Shown here piece after piece: positions 1 to 9,987 of a stretch of 64,000 bases of DNA. The notes under the pieces are model-generated. The model did not search any database, was not told the DNA's origin, and was given only the letters and a program-made list of their open reading frames with translations. The position numbers were made by a program, and so were the translations under genes. Numbering within the stretch: the first letter of the stretch is position 1; the number at the start of each line of letters is the position of its first letter. Source of the DNA: Sinorhizobium shofinae (GTDB lineage Bacteria; Pseudomonadota; Alphaproteobacteria; Rhizobiales; Rhizobiaceae); NCBI GenBank assembly GCA_001704765.1, contig MBFK01000177.1, positions 62,001-126,000 on the forward strand, read 5' to 3'.

Positions 1-963
1 ACGCTGAACGAAAGCGGTTTCGTCGAGGACACGATTGCAGCGATCAAGGGCCGGACCATTCACGCCTTCCACACCGAAGGGGCAGGCGGCGGCCACGCGC
101 CGGACATCATCAAGATCTGCGGCCAGCCGAACGTCATCCCGTCGTCGACCAACCCGACGCGACCCTATACGGTGAACACGCTGGCGGAACATCTCGACAT
201 GCTGATGGTCTGCCATCACTTGTCGCCCTCGATCCCCGAGGATATCGCTTTTGCCGAAAGCCGTATCCGCAAGGAGACGATCGCCGCCGAGGACATCCTC
301 CACGACATCGGCGCATTCTCGATCATCTCGTCCGACAGCCAGGCCATGGGCCGCGTCGGCGAGGTGGCGATCCGCACCTGGCAGACTGCCGACAAGATGA
401 AGCGCCAGCGCGGTCGGCTGAAGGAGGAGACGGGCGACAACGACAATTTCCGCGTCAAGCGCTATGTCGCCAAATACACGATCAACCCGGCGATCGCCCA
501 TGGCCTCAGCCATGAGATCGGATCGCTCGAAGTGGGCAAGCGCGCCGATCTCGTGATCTGGAACCCGGCTTTCTTCGGCGTGAAGCCGGATATGGTGCTG
601 CTCGGTGGTACGATCGCCGCGGCCCCGATGGGCGACCCGAACGCTTCGATCCCGACGCCGCAGCCGGTCCATTACCGGCCGATGTTCGGCGCCTATGGTC
701 GAAGCCGTACCAATTCTTCCGTTACCTTCGTCTCGCAGGCCTCGCTCGACGCGGGACTGGCTGGAAGGCTCGGCGTCGCCAAGGAGCTCGTCGCCGTCCA
801 GAACACCCGCGGCGGCATCGGCAAGGCGTCGATGATCCGCAACAGCCTGACGCCGTTGATCGAGGTCGATCCGGAAACCTATGAAGTCCGCGCCGATGGC
901 GAGTTGTTGACTTGCGAACCGGCCACCGTGCTGCCGATGGCGCAGCGGTACTTCCTGTTCTAG
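1..963 (+). CDS. ureC: Urease alpha subunit, C-terminal part (cut by window start)
   Basis: This is the C-terminal 320 residues of the catalytic urease subunit, which hydrolyses urea to ammonia and carbamate in the cytoplasm. The frame is open from base 1, so the gene begins upstream of the window. The motif [12 protein letters not shown] carries the nickel-ligand histidines, MVCHHL carries the catalytic flap histidine and SSDSQAMGR contains the aspartate nickel ligand. The usual C-terminus is complete. The accessory genes ureE, ureF and ureG follow about 1.8 kb downstream on the same strand, with a pseudogene and two unrelated small genes in between. The carbamylated-lysine motif lies upstream of the window and cannot be checked. 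Confidence 0.97.
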   Translation, partial: TLNESGFVEDTIAAIKGRTIHAFHTEGAGGGHAPDIIKICGQPNVIPSSTNPTRPYTVNTLAEHLDMLMVCHHLSPSIPEDIAFAESRIRKETIAAEDILHDIGAFSIISSDSQAMGRVGEVAIRTWQTADKMKRQRGRLKEETGDNDNFRVKRYVAKYTINPAIAHGLSHEIGSLEVGKRADLVIWNPAFFGVKPDMVLLGGTIAAAPMGDPNASIPTPQPVHYRPMFGAYGRSRTNSSVTFVSQASLDAGLAGRLGVAKELVAVQNTRGGIGKASMIRNSLTPLIEVDPETYEVRADGELLTCEPATVLPMAQRYFLF

Positions 964-990
964 ACGGCTCCTTGCTCTGGAGCGGTGAGA

Positions 991-1620
991 ATGAAGCGTG
1001 TCAGGTGGCTATTCGGCGCTGTCCTGGTCCTCTTGCTCGCCATCGCGGGCGGAACCTTGGTTTGACGGCCGCTTATGCCCGCCTATGCGTCAGCCGACAC
1101 GGCCTGGGCTGCGACGAATCCATCCCGCTGGATGACGACGTGCGGTCCCGATTTGGATTTCTCGAAGGTGCCGGTGTGCCTCTACGGCGTCCGGCAGCGC
1201 GATGGCTGATTTTTGGTTGGGGAGGCCGCGCTTCTATCTGGAGATCCCGACCTGGAGCGAACTGAAGCCGCTGCCGGTGCTGAGGGCGCTTCGCCTCGAT
1301 CGGTCCGTCCTGCATGTCGATGTCGCTGGGCAACACTGTCGAACCGCAGGAGTCGGTCACAGGATTCGATGCACATGTCGAAGATTATCAGCGATTGCTG
1401 GACTTCGTCGACGAGAGTTTCCGACGTGAGGCTGGCGTGGTCATGCCGATAACGGGTTCTCCTATGGACCAAACGACCGCTTCCTTGAGGCGCAAGGCTA
1501 TTTCAACGCCTTGTTAGGATGCAACACGTGGAAAGCGAGTGCCCTGCGAAATGCCGGCCTGCGTACGGGTCTGTGGAATCCTCATCCCCGTGACCTTGGA
1601 CTTTTCCCTCAGTCTCCACA
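991..1620 (+). pseudogene. Degraded DUF2459 (urease-region) protein
   Basis: Remnant of a DUF2459 / TIGR02117 membrane-anchored protein, a family of unknown function often encoded beside urease genes. It opens with a clean signal-type peptide (MKRVRWLFGAVLVLLLA) but stops at 1063-1065. Family-like fragments then appear in different frames: a piece ending in LIFGWGGR (to about 1230), FYLEIPTWSELKP (about 1228-1275), a piece containing VEDYQRLLDFVDESF (about 1314-1440) and NGFSYGPNDRFLEA through CNTWKASALRNAGL (about 1455-1590). At least three frameshifts and one stop separate them, so no intact product is possible. Exact limits are approximate. The family call rests on recognising the GWG, FYL-x-TPTW-like and CNTW signatures by eye. 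Confidence 0.75.
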
Positions 1621-1815
1621 ACTGGTTCCCGGCCACGGCTCCAATGCGAAGGAGCCATGCGTCGACCGCAAACCTGCCATGCGGTGCCTGCTGAATCGAT
1701 GCTTTGATGCTGCGCTGCAGCGGAATCTTCGTTAGAAGGGGCTTCCCCCTTTTCGCCGGCTGCGGGTTCCTCCCAATTCTTCACGCGGCCGGCAGATCAT
1801 TCGAAGGAGATGATG

Positions 1816-2355
1816 ATGCTCGGCAGAAAAGTTCCCGTTGTAACCTTCCGCACCCGCGTCCGCGACGAAGCCGTCGGGGGGCCCAATCCGTTCCGCTGGC
1901 AGGATGTTTCGTCGAACGACTATTTCGCCGGCAAGCGCGTCGTGCTGTTCTCGCTGCCGGGCGCCTTCACCCCGACCTGCTCAACGTATCAGCTGCCGGA
2001 TTTCGAGAAGCTCACGCCTGAGTTCCGCGCGCTCGGCATCGATGAAATCTACTGCATCTCGGTCAACGATGCCTTCGTCATGAATGCCTGGGGCAAGTCG
2101 CAGGGGCTAGAAAACGTCAAGCTCATTCCGGACGGTTCGGGCGAGTTCACCCGCAAGATGGGCATGCTCGTTGCCAAGGACAATCTCGGCTTCGGCATGC
2201 GTTCCTGGCGCTACGCCGCCGTCGTCAACAACGGCACGGTCGAGCAGTGGTTCGAGGAGGAGGGCTATTCCGACAATTGCGACAGCGATCCCTATGGCGT
2301 TTCCTCGCCGCAGAACATTCTCGACGCGCTGAAGTCGCAGAAGATCGCTGCCTGA
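1816..2355 (+). CDS. Peroxiredoxin, Prx5 (type II) family
   Basis: A 179-residue thiol peroxidase that reduces hydrogen peroxide or alkyl hydroperoxides, usually with glutathione or glutaredoxin as electron donor. The peroxidatic cysteine sits in the family motif PGAFTPTCS near residue 55, and the C-terminal region carries DNCDSDPYGVSSP. Three ATGs occur at 1810, 1813 and 1816; the AAGGAG ribosome site at 1805-1810 overlaps the first, so 1816 is the most likely start. It is followed by an ABM-domain gene and then ureE, so it may be part of the urease transcript, although no direct role in urease is known. Cytoplasmic; no signal peptide. Confidence 0.93.
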   Translation: MLGRKVPVVTFRTRVRDEAVGGPNPFRWQDVSSNDYFAGKRVVLFSLPGAFTPTCSTYQLPDFEKLTPEFRALGIDEIYCISVNDAFVMNAWGKSQGLENVKLIPDGSGEFTRKMGMLVAKDNLGFGMRSWRYAAVVNNGTVEQWFEEEGYSDNCDSDPYGVSSPQNILDALKSQKIAA

Positions 2356-2481
2356 TCAGGCATCGTGATCATGAGGGCCCCGGTGCCGCAAGCAGGCTTG
2401 AAACTCTTCGGATTTTCGCCTTCTTGGTGGCGCCGGGGCTTTTTCTTGTTAAAGTGAAGCCCGTTGGAGACATGGAATTCA

Positions 2482-2778
2482 ATGGTTTACGTCATCGCTC
2501 ATCTGAAGGCGCATGCGGGCAAGGGCGACGAGGTCGTCGCGCTCGCCGCGCCGCTGATCGAGGCCACCCGCAAAGAGGAGGGCTGCATCAGCTATGATCT
2601 TTATCGCAAGGCCGCCGAGCCGGACACGCTGGTTTTCGTCGAGACCTGGAAGAGCCGAGCGGCCCTCGATGCCCATTTCGCCGAGCCGCATCTGAAGGCC
2701 TTCCAGGCGGCGATGGCTGACCTCCTTGTCGAGGCTCGCGTCGAGGTCCTCCATCCGGAAAAGGTCGAGGTGCTCTGA
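2482..2778 (+). CDS. ABM-fold (antibiotic biosynthesis monooxygenase-like) small protein
   Basis: A 98-residue protein of the dimeric alpha-beta barrel ABM superfamily. It shows the typical pattern [12 protein letters not shown] in the centre, [19 protein letters not shown], and a terminal beta strand. Members act as cofactor-free quinol monooxygenases (YgiN-like) or as enzymes of unknown substrate; nothing here fixes the substrate. The ATG at 2482 follows a GGAG at 2466-2469; an in-frame TTG at 2464 overlaps that site and is unlikely. The stop is one base before the GTG of ureE, so the two genes are almost certainly cotranscribed. Confidence 0.82.
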   Translation: MVYVIAHLKAHAGKGDEVVALAAPLIEATRKEEGCISYDLYRKAAEPDTLVFVETWKSRAALDAHFAEPHLKAFQAAMADLLVEARVEVLHPEKVEVL

Positions 2779-2779
2779 C

Positions 2780-3262
2780 GTGCCCTACCGTTCGACCGAA
2801 ATTCTTTCCCCCGGTGCCGCCGACAAGGCGCCGCTTCACCGGGTGACGCTCACCCACGACCAGCGGCATTTGCGCCGAAAGCTCTTGCATCTCGAAAACG
2901 ACGATGTCGTGATGCTCGACCTCAAGGAGCCAGTGATGCTCGCCGACGGCGACCTGCTGGTGCTCGAGGGCGGCGGCTATATCGAAGTGAAGGCGGCGCA
3001 GGAGGCGCTCTACGAGATCCGTCCGCGCGACAGGCTGCATCTGATCGAACTCGCCTGGCATCTCGGCAACCGGCACTTGCCAGCGGCGATCGAGGAGGAG
3101 CGGATATTGATTGCCCGCGATCCCGTCATGCGCGCCATGCTCGAAGGCCTCGGAGCGACGGTGATCGAGGCGGTCGAGCCATTCCACCCTCTGCGCGGCG
3201 CCTATCACGGCACGGGCGGCCATCATCACCATGGGCATGGTCACGACCACCAGCATGGCTGA
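2780..3262 (+). CDS. ureE: Urease accessory protein UreE (nickel chaperone)
   Basis: A 160-residue metallochaperone that delivers nickel to the urease assembly complex. The N-terminal peptide-binding domain includes [14 protein letters not shown], and the metal-binding domain includes [14 protein letters not shown] with its conserved histidine. The tail is a histidine-rich nickel-binding stretch ([15 protein letters not shown]), typical of the family. The start is GTG at 2780, directly after the stop of the preceding gene, giving the family-like N-terminus PYRSTEIL. It overlaps ureF by eight bases. Confidence 0.96.
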   Translation: MPYRSTEILSPGAADKAPLHRVTLTHDQRHLRRKLLHLENDDVVMLDLKEPVMLADGDLLVLEGGGYIEVKAAQEALYEIRPRDRLHLIELAWHLGNRHLPAAIEEERILIARDPVMRAMLEGLGATVIEAVEPFHPLRGAYHGTGGHHHHGHGHDHQHG

Positions 3263-3926
3263 AGATGCCGCCACGCAGGCTCTGCTGCGCCTCGTTACCT
3301 GGCTTTCGCCCGCCTTTCCCGTCGGCTCCTTTTCCTATTCCGGTGGTTTGGAACAGGCGGTTCACGACGGTCTCGTGACCAGTGCCGACGAACTGCGGCT
3401 GTGGCTCGAAACGCTCGTGAGCAACGGCGCGGCGTGGAACGACGCGCTGCTTCTGGCGGAGAGTTATCGCGCTCATGACGATGCACGACGCCTCGAGGCG
3501 ACCGGCGAACTGGCCGAGGCGCTCGCCGGCTCACGCGAGCGGCACATGGAGACCATGCTCCTTGGCGAGGCGTTTCTCGCCGCCGCCGGCCATTGGCCGC
3601 ATCCGGTTCTGGAAATGCTCGGATCAACGGCCGCCTATCCGGTGGCGGTCGGCGCCGTCGCCGGGGCGCATCGGACCGGGCTCGAACCGACGCTAGCGGC
3701 CTTTCTCAACGCAACGGCGTCGAGTGCCGTATCCGTTGCCATTCGCTGCGGCGTCATCGGCCAGCGTGACGGGGTCGGCGTGCTTGCCGGTCTGGAGGCG
3801 GCGATTACGGCCGTTGCCTCTCGTGCCGCGCGCGGCTCGCTCGACGATCTTGGCTCGGCGGCGATCATGGCCGATATTGCATCTTTGAGACATGAAACCC
3901 TGCATTCGCGCCTGTTTCGCTCCTGA
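3255..3926 (+). CDS. ureF: Urease accessory protein UreF
   Basis: A 223-residue all-helical protein that, with UreD/H and UreG, forms the GTP-dependent nickel insertion complex on apo-urease. The N-terminus [20 protein letters not shown] followed by GGLE is the family signature; the C-terminal part has [23 protein letters not shown]. The ATG at 3255 overlaps the end of ureE, suggesting translational coupling; an in-frame ATG at 3231 would add eight residues and cannot be excluded. A 70-bp gap separates it from ureG. Confidence 0.95.
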   Translation: MAEDAATQALLRLVTWLSPAFPVGSFSYSGGLEQAVHDGLVTSADELRLWLETLVSNGAAWNDALLLAESYRAHDDARRLEATGELAEALAGSRERHMETMLLGEAFLAAAGHWPHPVLEMLGSTAAYPVAVGAVAGAHRTGLEPTLAAFLNATASSAVSVAIRCGVIGQRDGVGVLAGLEAAITAVASRAARGSLDDLGSAAIMADIASLRHETLHSRLFRS

Positions 3927-3996
3927 TGCATGTCGCCCAACTGCAACGACATGCATATAAGCAAAGACTCACAGGCGCCTGGAAAGGACATAGGAA

Positions 3997-4608
<612 letters not shown>

Positions 4609-4615
4609 GAGACCC

Positions 4616-5296
4616 TCAAAACTGTTCCAGCGCCTGACGGTCGCGAATCTCGATCACCCGGCCTTTCACCACTACGCCCGACTGACGGAGCGTGGAGAAG
4701 GCCCGCGACAGCGCCTCGGGAGCAAGGCCGAGTTTGCCGGCGAGCACGTTCTTCTGGAACGGCAGGCGGAAGGAGAAGCTCTCCGAACCGATCGGGCAAT
4801 GGCTCAGGATGTAGTTCGCGACCCGCTGCGGCGCGGTAAGCAGGCGGTCTTCGGCTAGGCAGTCCTCGGTCAGCTTGCCGTGATGACAAAGAAGCTCGAG
4901 AAGCGCCTGGGCGACGCCCGTGTCTTCAGCGGCAAGCTGGTGCAACTTGCGGCTTTCCAGTCGCGCGATGATCGACGGTTCGGCGGCTTGTGCATTGGCG
5001 GTGGCGCGGCGATCCAGGAACATGGTGTTCACGCCGATGACTTCCCCTTTCTGGAAGACGGCGATATCCGCCTCGCGCCCGTCCTTGCCCAGGCGATAGA
5101 GGCGGACGAGGCCTGAGAGGACGACGAGAACATCGTCGATCGGGTCGTCCTGGCGAAACAGGGTATCGTGCTCTTCGTGCGTCGAGACATGGGCGCCCTC
5201 GAGAATTGCCTCTGCTGCGGTCCGTGGTAGCCGCGAGAAGAAACGCGAATTGAGGAGGATGGCCCGGTCGCTCGAGGTCAATCGTAAAGTCTTCAT
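4616..5296 (-). CDS. Crp/Fnr-family transcriptional regulator (no Fe-S cysteine cluster)
   Basis: A 226-residue regulator with an N-terminal cyclic-nucleotide-type beta-barrel sensor (about residues 20-140, with LVVLSGLVRLYRLGKDG and KGEVIGVNTMF) and a C-terminal winged helix. The recognition helix APEALSRAFSTLR keeps the E-x-x-S-R residues that in FNR-like proteins read TTGA half-sites. The N-terminal cysteine cluster of true FNR is absent, as in FixK/Dnr-type proteins, so it does not sense oxygen through such a cluster; the effector is unknown. A TTGA-N6-TCAA box lies 56 bp upstream, consistent with autoregulation or control by another FixK-type protein. Convergent with ureG. Confidence 0.88.
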   Translation of the reverse strand: MKTLRLTSSDRAILLNSRFFSRLPRTAAEAILEGAHVSTHEEHDTLFRQDDPIDDVLVVLSGLVRLYRLGKDGREADIAVFQKGEVIGVNTMFLDRRATANAQAAEPSIIARLESRKLHQLAAEDTGVAQALLELLCHHGKLTEDCLAEDRLLTAPQRVANYILSHCPIGSESFSFRLPFQKNVLAGKLGLAPEALSRAFSTLRQSGVVVKGRVIEIRDRQALEQF

Positions 5297-5351
5297 ACGG
5301 CTCGTCCCGAAAAAATCGTGACCAACCTAGAGGTTCTTCGCCGGTCGTGAA

Positions 5352-5365
5352 TTGACCCGCATCAA
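5352..5365 (-). promoter_or_regulatory. FNR/FixK-type box TTGA-N6-TCAA
   Basis: The palindrome TTGACCCGCATCAA has perfect TTGA and TCAA half-sites separated by six bases. It sits about 62 bp (centre) upstream of the Crp/Fnr regulator start, a position fitting activation or autoregulation. The regulator itself has the residues expected to bind such half-sites. Confidence 0.6.
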
Positions 5366-5374
5366 ACAACTTTG

Positions 5375-5424
5375 CGAAAAGAAACGCTGCTGCATTGTCC
5401 CTTCACCGGGTACCGTGCAGCAGC
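5375..5424 (-). terminator. Rho-independent terminator of the RND efflux operon
   Basis: On the minus strand, 20 bases after the stop of the RND pump gene, a perfect 10-bp inverted repeat (5415-5424 with 5385-5394, arms cgctgctgca/tgcagcagcg, 20-nt loop) is followed by the T-rich run tttcttttcg. Confidence 0.7.
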
Positions 5425-5443
5425 GCTGTTCTGTGGGAAACGC

Positions 5444-8400
5444 CTATTCGGCGGCGAGCGCCGGATGGCTGATGACCTTGCGGTCGGACTTGCCGCGCCG
5501 CTCCTCTTCCAGCGCCTTCACGCGCTCTTCCAGGCTCTCGATCGTGCAGCCCTGTTCCGCGGCGAGCTTGCTCAGCGCCTCGCGGTCGAGTGGCAGCTCC
5601 TCTTCGTCCTTCTTGCCGACGAAACGTCCGAAGATGCGGGCGAGCAGCCGCGATAGGTCGTCCATGATCAGGAAGAAGGAGGGAACGACGACGAGGCTTA
5701 GGACCGTCGAGACAATGATGCCGCCGATGACGGCGATCGCCATCGGGGCGCGGAACGAGCCGCCTTCGCCGACGCCGAGCGCAGAGGGCAACATCCCTGC
5801 GGACATGGCGATCGAGGTCATGACGATCGGGCGAGCACGCTTGCGGCCGGCCTCGACCATCGACAGCGTCCGGTCCATGCCGTGGTGCATCATCTCGATA
5901 CCGAAGTCGACGAGCAGGATCGCGTTCTTGGTGACGATGCCCATCAGCATCAGGATACCGATCAGTACCGGCATCGACAGGGCGTTTTGCGTCAGGATCA
6001 GCGCTCCCGCCACGCCGCCGATTGCAAGCGGCAGCGAGAACAGGATGGTGAAGGGCTGGATGACATCCTTGAACAGAAGGATGAGAACGACAAGCACCAT
6101 CATCAGGCCCAGCAACATGGCATTGCCGAAACTCTGCTGCATCTCGGCCTGCACCTCGGCATCGCCGCTCTCGAGAAACTCGACGGTGGGCGGTAGCTTC
6201 GCCTCGGCTGCGATTTGTTTGAAACGGGCCGATGCCGTGTCGAGTGCCACGCCCACGGGCAGATCGGCGCCGAGCGTGACGACGCGGTAACGGTCATAGC
6301 GCTTGATGGAGCTCGGGCCCTCCGCATAGTTGATGTCTGCGACACTCGAGAGCGGAACGGTGGCGCCGGACGCCGTCTGGACTTTGAGGTTGCGGATCGC
6401 CGCCAGGTCGGTGCGGAAGTCGCGGTTGAGCTGGACGCGGATCGGGATCAGGCGTCCGTCTAGCGCAATCTTCGTCAGTAGTGCGTCGACATCGCCGATG
6501 GTGGCGACGCGGATCACCTCGGAAATCTGCGCCGTGGTGATGCCGAGGCGAGACATCTGCTCGTCACGCGGACGGATCTGCAGCTCCGGCCGCGGTAGCG
6601 CGCCGTCGGGGCTCACATTGGCGAGCAGTGGATCTCTGCGCAGCTTCGCTTCGAGGATGGCGACAGCCTTGTCCAGATCCGCCTCGTTATTGGAAAGCAG
6701 GTTGAAGGACAAGTCGCGCTCACCGCGATCGTTGAGCTTGGTGACGCGAACGTCCGGTAGCGACCGAAGCTTCGCGAAGATTTCCTTTTCGATCTGCGAT
6801 TGCGGCTTGATGCGGCCGGCCGGCGGCAACTTCGGCAGATAGTCACCGATCAGCGGTGCGCGGCCGATCACGTCGTTGACGATCTTGTTGAGGAGCGAAT
6901 GGTCGAGCTTCTCGAGAAGCACGGTCACCGCGGCGCGCCTGAGCTCAAGATCACCTTTTGGCGAGGCGCCGCCGAGCACGAAGACGTTCTCGACGCCGTC
7001 GATATCCTTGACCCGGTTGTAGATTTCCGTGGTCGTCCGGTCCGTATCCTCGAGCATCGCATCCGGCGGCAATTCGATCGACAGGCTGACGCGCGAATTG
7101 TCTTCCGGCGGCAGGAAGCTACCGGGAACCTGCAGCAGGAAATAGAGGGAAATGGCGAGGCAGCCGATGGCGGCGAGCAGCGTCGTATAGCGCCAACGGG
7201 TCGTCACGCCGATGAGACCCGTATAGAGCTTCATGATGGCGCTGTCGTCGTCTCCATGGTGGCCGCCGCCGACATCCGTCGGCTGCATCAGATAGGCAGC
7301 CATCACCGGCGTGATCAGGCGGGCGACCAGGAGCGAGAAGAACACCGAGACGGCGACGGTCAGGCCGAACTGGATGAAGTATTGCCCGGGGATGCCCGGC
7401 ATGAAGGAGACCGGCACGAAGACGGCGATGATGGTGAATGTGGTGGCGATCACCGCAAGGCCGATCTCGTCCGCGGCCTCGATCGCGGCCCGATAGGGCG
7501 ACTTGCCCATGCGAATATGCCGTTCGATATTCTCGATCTCCACGATCGCGTCGTCGACGAGGATACCTGTCGCGAGTGTCATGGCCAGGAAGCTGACGAG
7601 GTTCAGCGAGAAGCCGAGGAGCTCCATGATCCAGAAGGTCGGAATGGCAGAGAGCGGCAGGGCGACGGCCGAGATCAGGGTGGCGCGCCAGTTGCGCAGG
7701 AACAGCATCACGACGACGACGGCAAGAAGCGCGCCCTCGATCAGCGTGTGAATTGCCGCCTCGTAGTTGCCATAGGTGAAGTAAACCGAATCGTCCACCA
7801 TCTCGATGGTGACTTCCGGATGCTTCGCGCGGATTTCGTCGAGCGTCTTGGCAACCGTTTCGGCGACGCTGACTTCACTCGCGCCCTTGGCGCGGAATAC
7901 CGCGAAAGTGACGCCCGGATGGCCGTTGAAGCGCGAGAACGACTTCGGCTCCTCGTAGGTATCGGTCACCTTGCCGAGTTCCGACAGACGAACGAAGCGT
8001 CCGTTCGGCAGCGAGATCATCGTATTGGCGAGTTGCGCGACGTCGCGGGCGTCGCCGAGCGTGCGGATCGCCTGTTCGCTGCCGCCGACCTGGCCGCGGC
8101 CGGAACCAAGATCCATGTTCATGCGACGGAGCTGCCCGTTGACGTCGGCGGCGGTGATTCCGAAGGAATTGAGGCGATCTTCGTCGAGTTCGATGCGCAC
8201 CTCGCGATCGGATCCGCCATAGCGGTCGACGCGGCCGATGCCGCTCTGGCCCTGGATGGCGCGCTTGATCGTGTCATCGACGAACCAGGAGAGTTCTTCG
8301 AGCGTCATGCCGGGCGAGGAGACGGAGAAGGTCTGGATCGCCTGGCCCTCGACGTCGACCTTCGAGACGATCGGCTCGTCGATCGAGGTCGGAAGATCGC

Positions 8401-8749
8401 CGCGGATGCGGTCGATCGCATCCTTGACGTCCTGCACCGCCTGGGTGGTCGGCACTTCCATGCGGAAGATGACGGCGGTCGTCGAACTGCCATCGGTGAT
8501 CGTCGACTGGATGTGGTCGACGCCGGAGATACCGGCGACCGCGTCCTCGATCTCCTTGGTGACCTGGGTCTCGAGTTCGGCAGGGGCGGCTCCGCTCTGC
8601 GTGACGTTGATCGAGACGATCGGCACGTCGATGTTCGGGAAGCGGGTGATCGGCAACGAATTGAACGACTGCCAGCCGAGCACGACCAGCACGAAAAACG
8701 CCAGGATCGGCGCGACCGGATTGCGGATGGACCAGGCGGAGAAGTTCAT
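5444..8749 (-). CDS. RND efflux pump, inner-membrane transporter (HAE1-like)
   Basis: A 1101-residue proton-driven efflux transporter of the AcrB/MexB superfamily. It starts with the typical NFSAWSIRNPVAPIL segment and first membrane helix, followed by a large periplasmic loop, a group of helices with LATGILVDDAIVEIENI (the charged pair region of TM4), a second periplasmic loop and a final helix group with TKNAILLVDFGIEMM. The ATG at 8749 is preferred over an in-frame TTG at 8767 because the latter overlaps the upstream stop. It is the second gene of an operon with a membrane fusion protein 14 bp upstream. No outer-membrane TolC-type gene is adjacent, so the pair probably uses one encoded elsewhere. 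Substrate unknown. Confidence 0.96.
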   Translation of the reverse strand: MNFSAWSIRNPVAPILAFFVLVVLGWQSFNSLPITRFPNIDVPIVSINVTQSGAAPAELETQVTKEIEDAVAGISGVDHIQSTITDGSSTTAVIFRMEVPTTQAVQDVKDAIDRIRGDLPTSIDEPIVSKVDVEGQAIQTFSVSSPGMTLEELSWFVDDTIKRAIQGQSGIGRVDRYGGSDREVRIELDEDRLNSFGITAADVNGQLRRMNMDLGSGRGQVGGSEQAIRTLGDARDVAQLANTMISLPNGRFVRLSELGKVTDTYEEPKSFSRFNGHPGVTFAVFRAKGASEVSVAETVAKTLDEIRAKHPEVTIEMVDDSVYFTYGNYEAAIHTLIEGALLAVVVVMLFLRNWRATLISAVALPLSAIPTFWIMELLGFSLNLVSFLAMTLATGILVDDAIVEIENIERHIRMGKSPYRAAIEAADEIGLAVIATTFTIIAVFVPVSFMPGIPGQYFIQFGLTVAVSVFFSLLVARLITPVMAAYLMQPTDVGGGHHGDDDSAIMKLYTGLIGVTTRWRYTTLLAAIGCLAISLYFLLQVPGSFLPPEDNSRVSLSIELPPDAMLEDTDRTTTEIYNRVKDIDGVENVFVLGGASPKGDLELRRAAVTVLLEKLDHSLLNKIVNDVIGRAPLIGDYLPKLPPAGRIKPQSQIEKEIFAKLRSLPDVRVTKLNDRGERDLSFNLLSNNEADLDKAVAILEAKLRRDPLLANVSPDGALPRPELQIRPRDEQMSRLGITTAQISEVIRVATIGDVDALLTKIALDGRLIPIRVQLNRDFRTDLAAIRNLKVQTASGATVPLSSVADINYAEGPSSIKRYDRYRVVTLGADLPVGVALDTASARFKQIAAEAKLPPTVEFLESGDAEVQAEMQQSFGNAMLLGLMMVLVVLILLFKDVIQPFTILFSLPLAIGGVAGALILTQNALSMPVLIGILMLMGIVTKNAILLVDFGIEMMHHGMDRTLSMVEAGRKRARPIVMTSIAMSAGMLPSALGVGEGGSFRAPMAIAVIGGIIVSTVLSLVVVPSFFLIMDDLSRLLARIFGRFVGKKDEEELPLDREALSKLAAEQGCTIESLEERVKALEEERRGKSDRKVISHPALAAE

Positions 8750-8763
8750 GGTCGCTTTTCCCG

Positions 8764-9951
8764 TCAATTGGTTATCGGCTGGGCGGGCTTGACCGGATTG
8801 ATCCGGTCGCCGTCGCGCACATAGGCGCCAGCCTTCGCCACCGCCTGTTCGCCTGCCTTGAGGCCGGAAAGGATCTCGACGAACTGCCCGTCCTGGATGC
8901 CCGTCTCGACCGGCACCAGATGCACGACGCCGTCTTCAACCTTGCGGACGATAGACTTGCCGTCTTCTGATGTAACAGCGGTTTGCGGCAAAACGACCGT
9001 CTGCTTTTCTTCGACTGTGACGACTGCGCTCGCGTACATGCCAGCGCGCGCCTCGGTCGTGTCGGTAAGGTTGATGTGAACCTTTCCGAGACGCGTCTCA
9101 GGATCGACCGTCGGAGCAATCAGGCGGATCTTGCCCTCGACCGTCGTGTTGCTGCCGGCGAGCTTGACCGTTGCGGGTTGCCCGACGGCAAGCTTGATAA
9201 TGTCCGCCTCGGTGATATCGGCCGTCATCTCGATCACGCCGTCGCGGATCATCGTAAAGAGCGGCTCGCCGTTGCCGCTGGCGATCGCGCCGATCTTGGC
9301 GTTCTTGGCGGAGATCACTCCGTTGACCGGGGCCTTGACCTCGGTGCGGGCAAGCCGCAGGTCGATATCGTCGATCTGCGCCTGGACAACCTTGATGTCT
9401 GCTCTTGCAACACCAACCGATTGTTCGGCCGAACGAAGGCGGGCGCGCGTGGCAGCGGCGAGTGCCTTCAGGCGGTCCGCCTCGGCGGTCGAGATAGTGC
9501 CGTTTTCCGAAAGCCGCACGGCGCGATCGGCGACGCGCGTCGCCTCTTCGGAATTCGCGGTCGCTTCGGCAAGCTGGGCGTTGAGTTGCGCGAGGGAGGC
9601 CTCCGCCTTGGCCAGATTGGCCTCGAGCTGGCTTTTCTGCAGGAGCAGCGCGTCGTCGTTGAGAACGGCGAGCGTGCTGCCTTCTTCGACCCGGTCGCCG
9701 ACATCGACATTCAACGAGCGGATGGAGAGGCCATCGACAAGCGGTGCAACATAGGTTTCCTCGACCGCCTCGATCGAACCGGTGGCAACGACGCGATCGC
9801 TGAGCTTGCGTTGCGTCGCTTCCGTAACGACGATCGAAGGCAGTGCCTGCGACGGCTGCGATTTTGCGGCCTCCTCGGCCGAGACGCCCGAAAATGCGCC
9901 GAACGTCATCGCTGCGCATGCGCCGAGAAGAAAGAGGAGTTTCTGAGCCAT
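8764..9951 (-). CDS. RND efflux periplasmic adaptor (membrane fusion protein)
   Basis: A 395-residue HlyD/AcrA-type adaptor that bridges the RND pump and an outer-membrane channel. Residues 1-25 form a signal peptide (MAQKLLFLLGACAAMTFG, then GVSA). The barrel-sandwich half motif GSIEAVEETYVAPLVDG is followed by a long coiled-coil hairpin (about residues 95-185, rich in Ala, Glu and Gln), then APVNGVISAKNAKIG and a beta-barrel domain. The start at 9951 was chosen because it gives the signal peptide; an upstream in-frame start at 9981 gives ten unlikely extra residues. The pump gene follows directly. Confidence 0.94.
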   Translation of the reverse strand: MAQKLLFLLGACAAMTFGAFSGVSAEEAAKSQPSQALPSIVVTEATQRKLSDRVVATGSIEAVEETYVAPLVDGLSIRSLNVDVGDRVEEGSTLAVLNDDALLLQKSQLEANLAKAEASLAQLNAQLAEATANSEEATRVADRAVRLSENGTISTAEADRLKALAAATRARLRSAEQSVGVARADIKVVQAQIDDIDLRLARTEVKAPVNGVISAKNAKIGAIASGNGEPLFTMIRDGVIEMTADITEADIIKLAVGQPATVKLAGSNTTVEGKIRLIAPTVDPETRLGKVHINLTDTTEARAGMYASAVVTVEEKQTVVLPQTAVTSEDGKSIVRKVEDGVVHLVPVETGIQDGQFVEILSGLKAGEQAVAKAGAYVRDGDRINPVKPAQPITN

Positions 9952-9987
9952 CGGCCTATCGTCCTGACACAAATAAATCATGCCGCA

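Noticed and set aside
6800-8824. Open frame of 674 codons on the plus strand opposite the RND pump
   Set aside because: It is antisense to an intact pump gene; its Arg/Asp/Glu/His-rich, low-complexity sequence has no recognisable domain and reflects GC-rich third-position bias.
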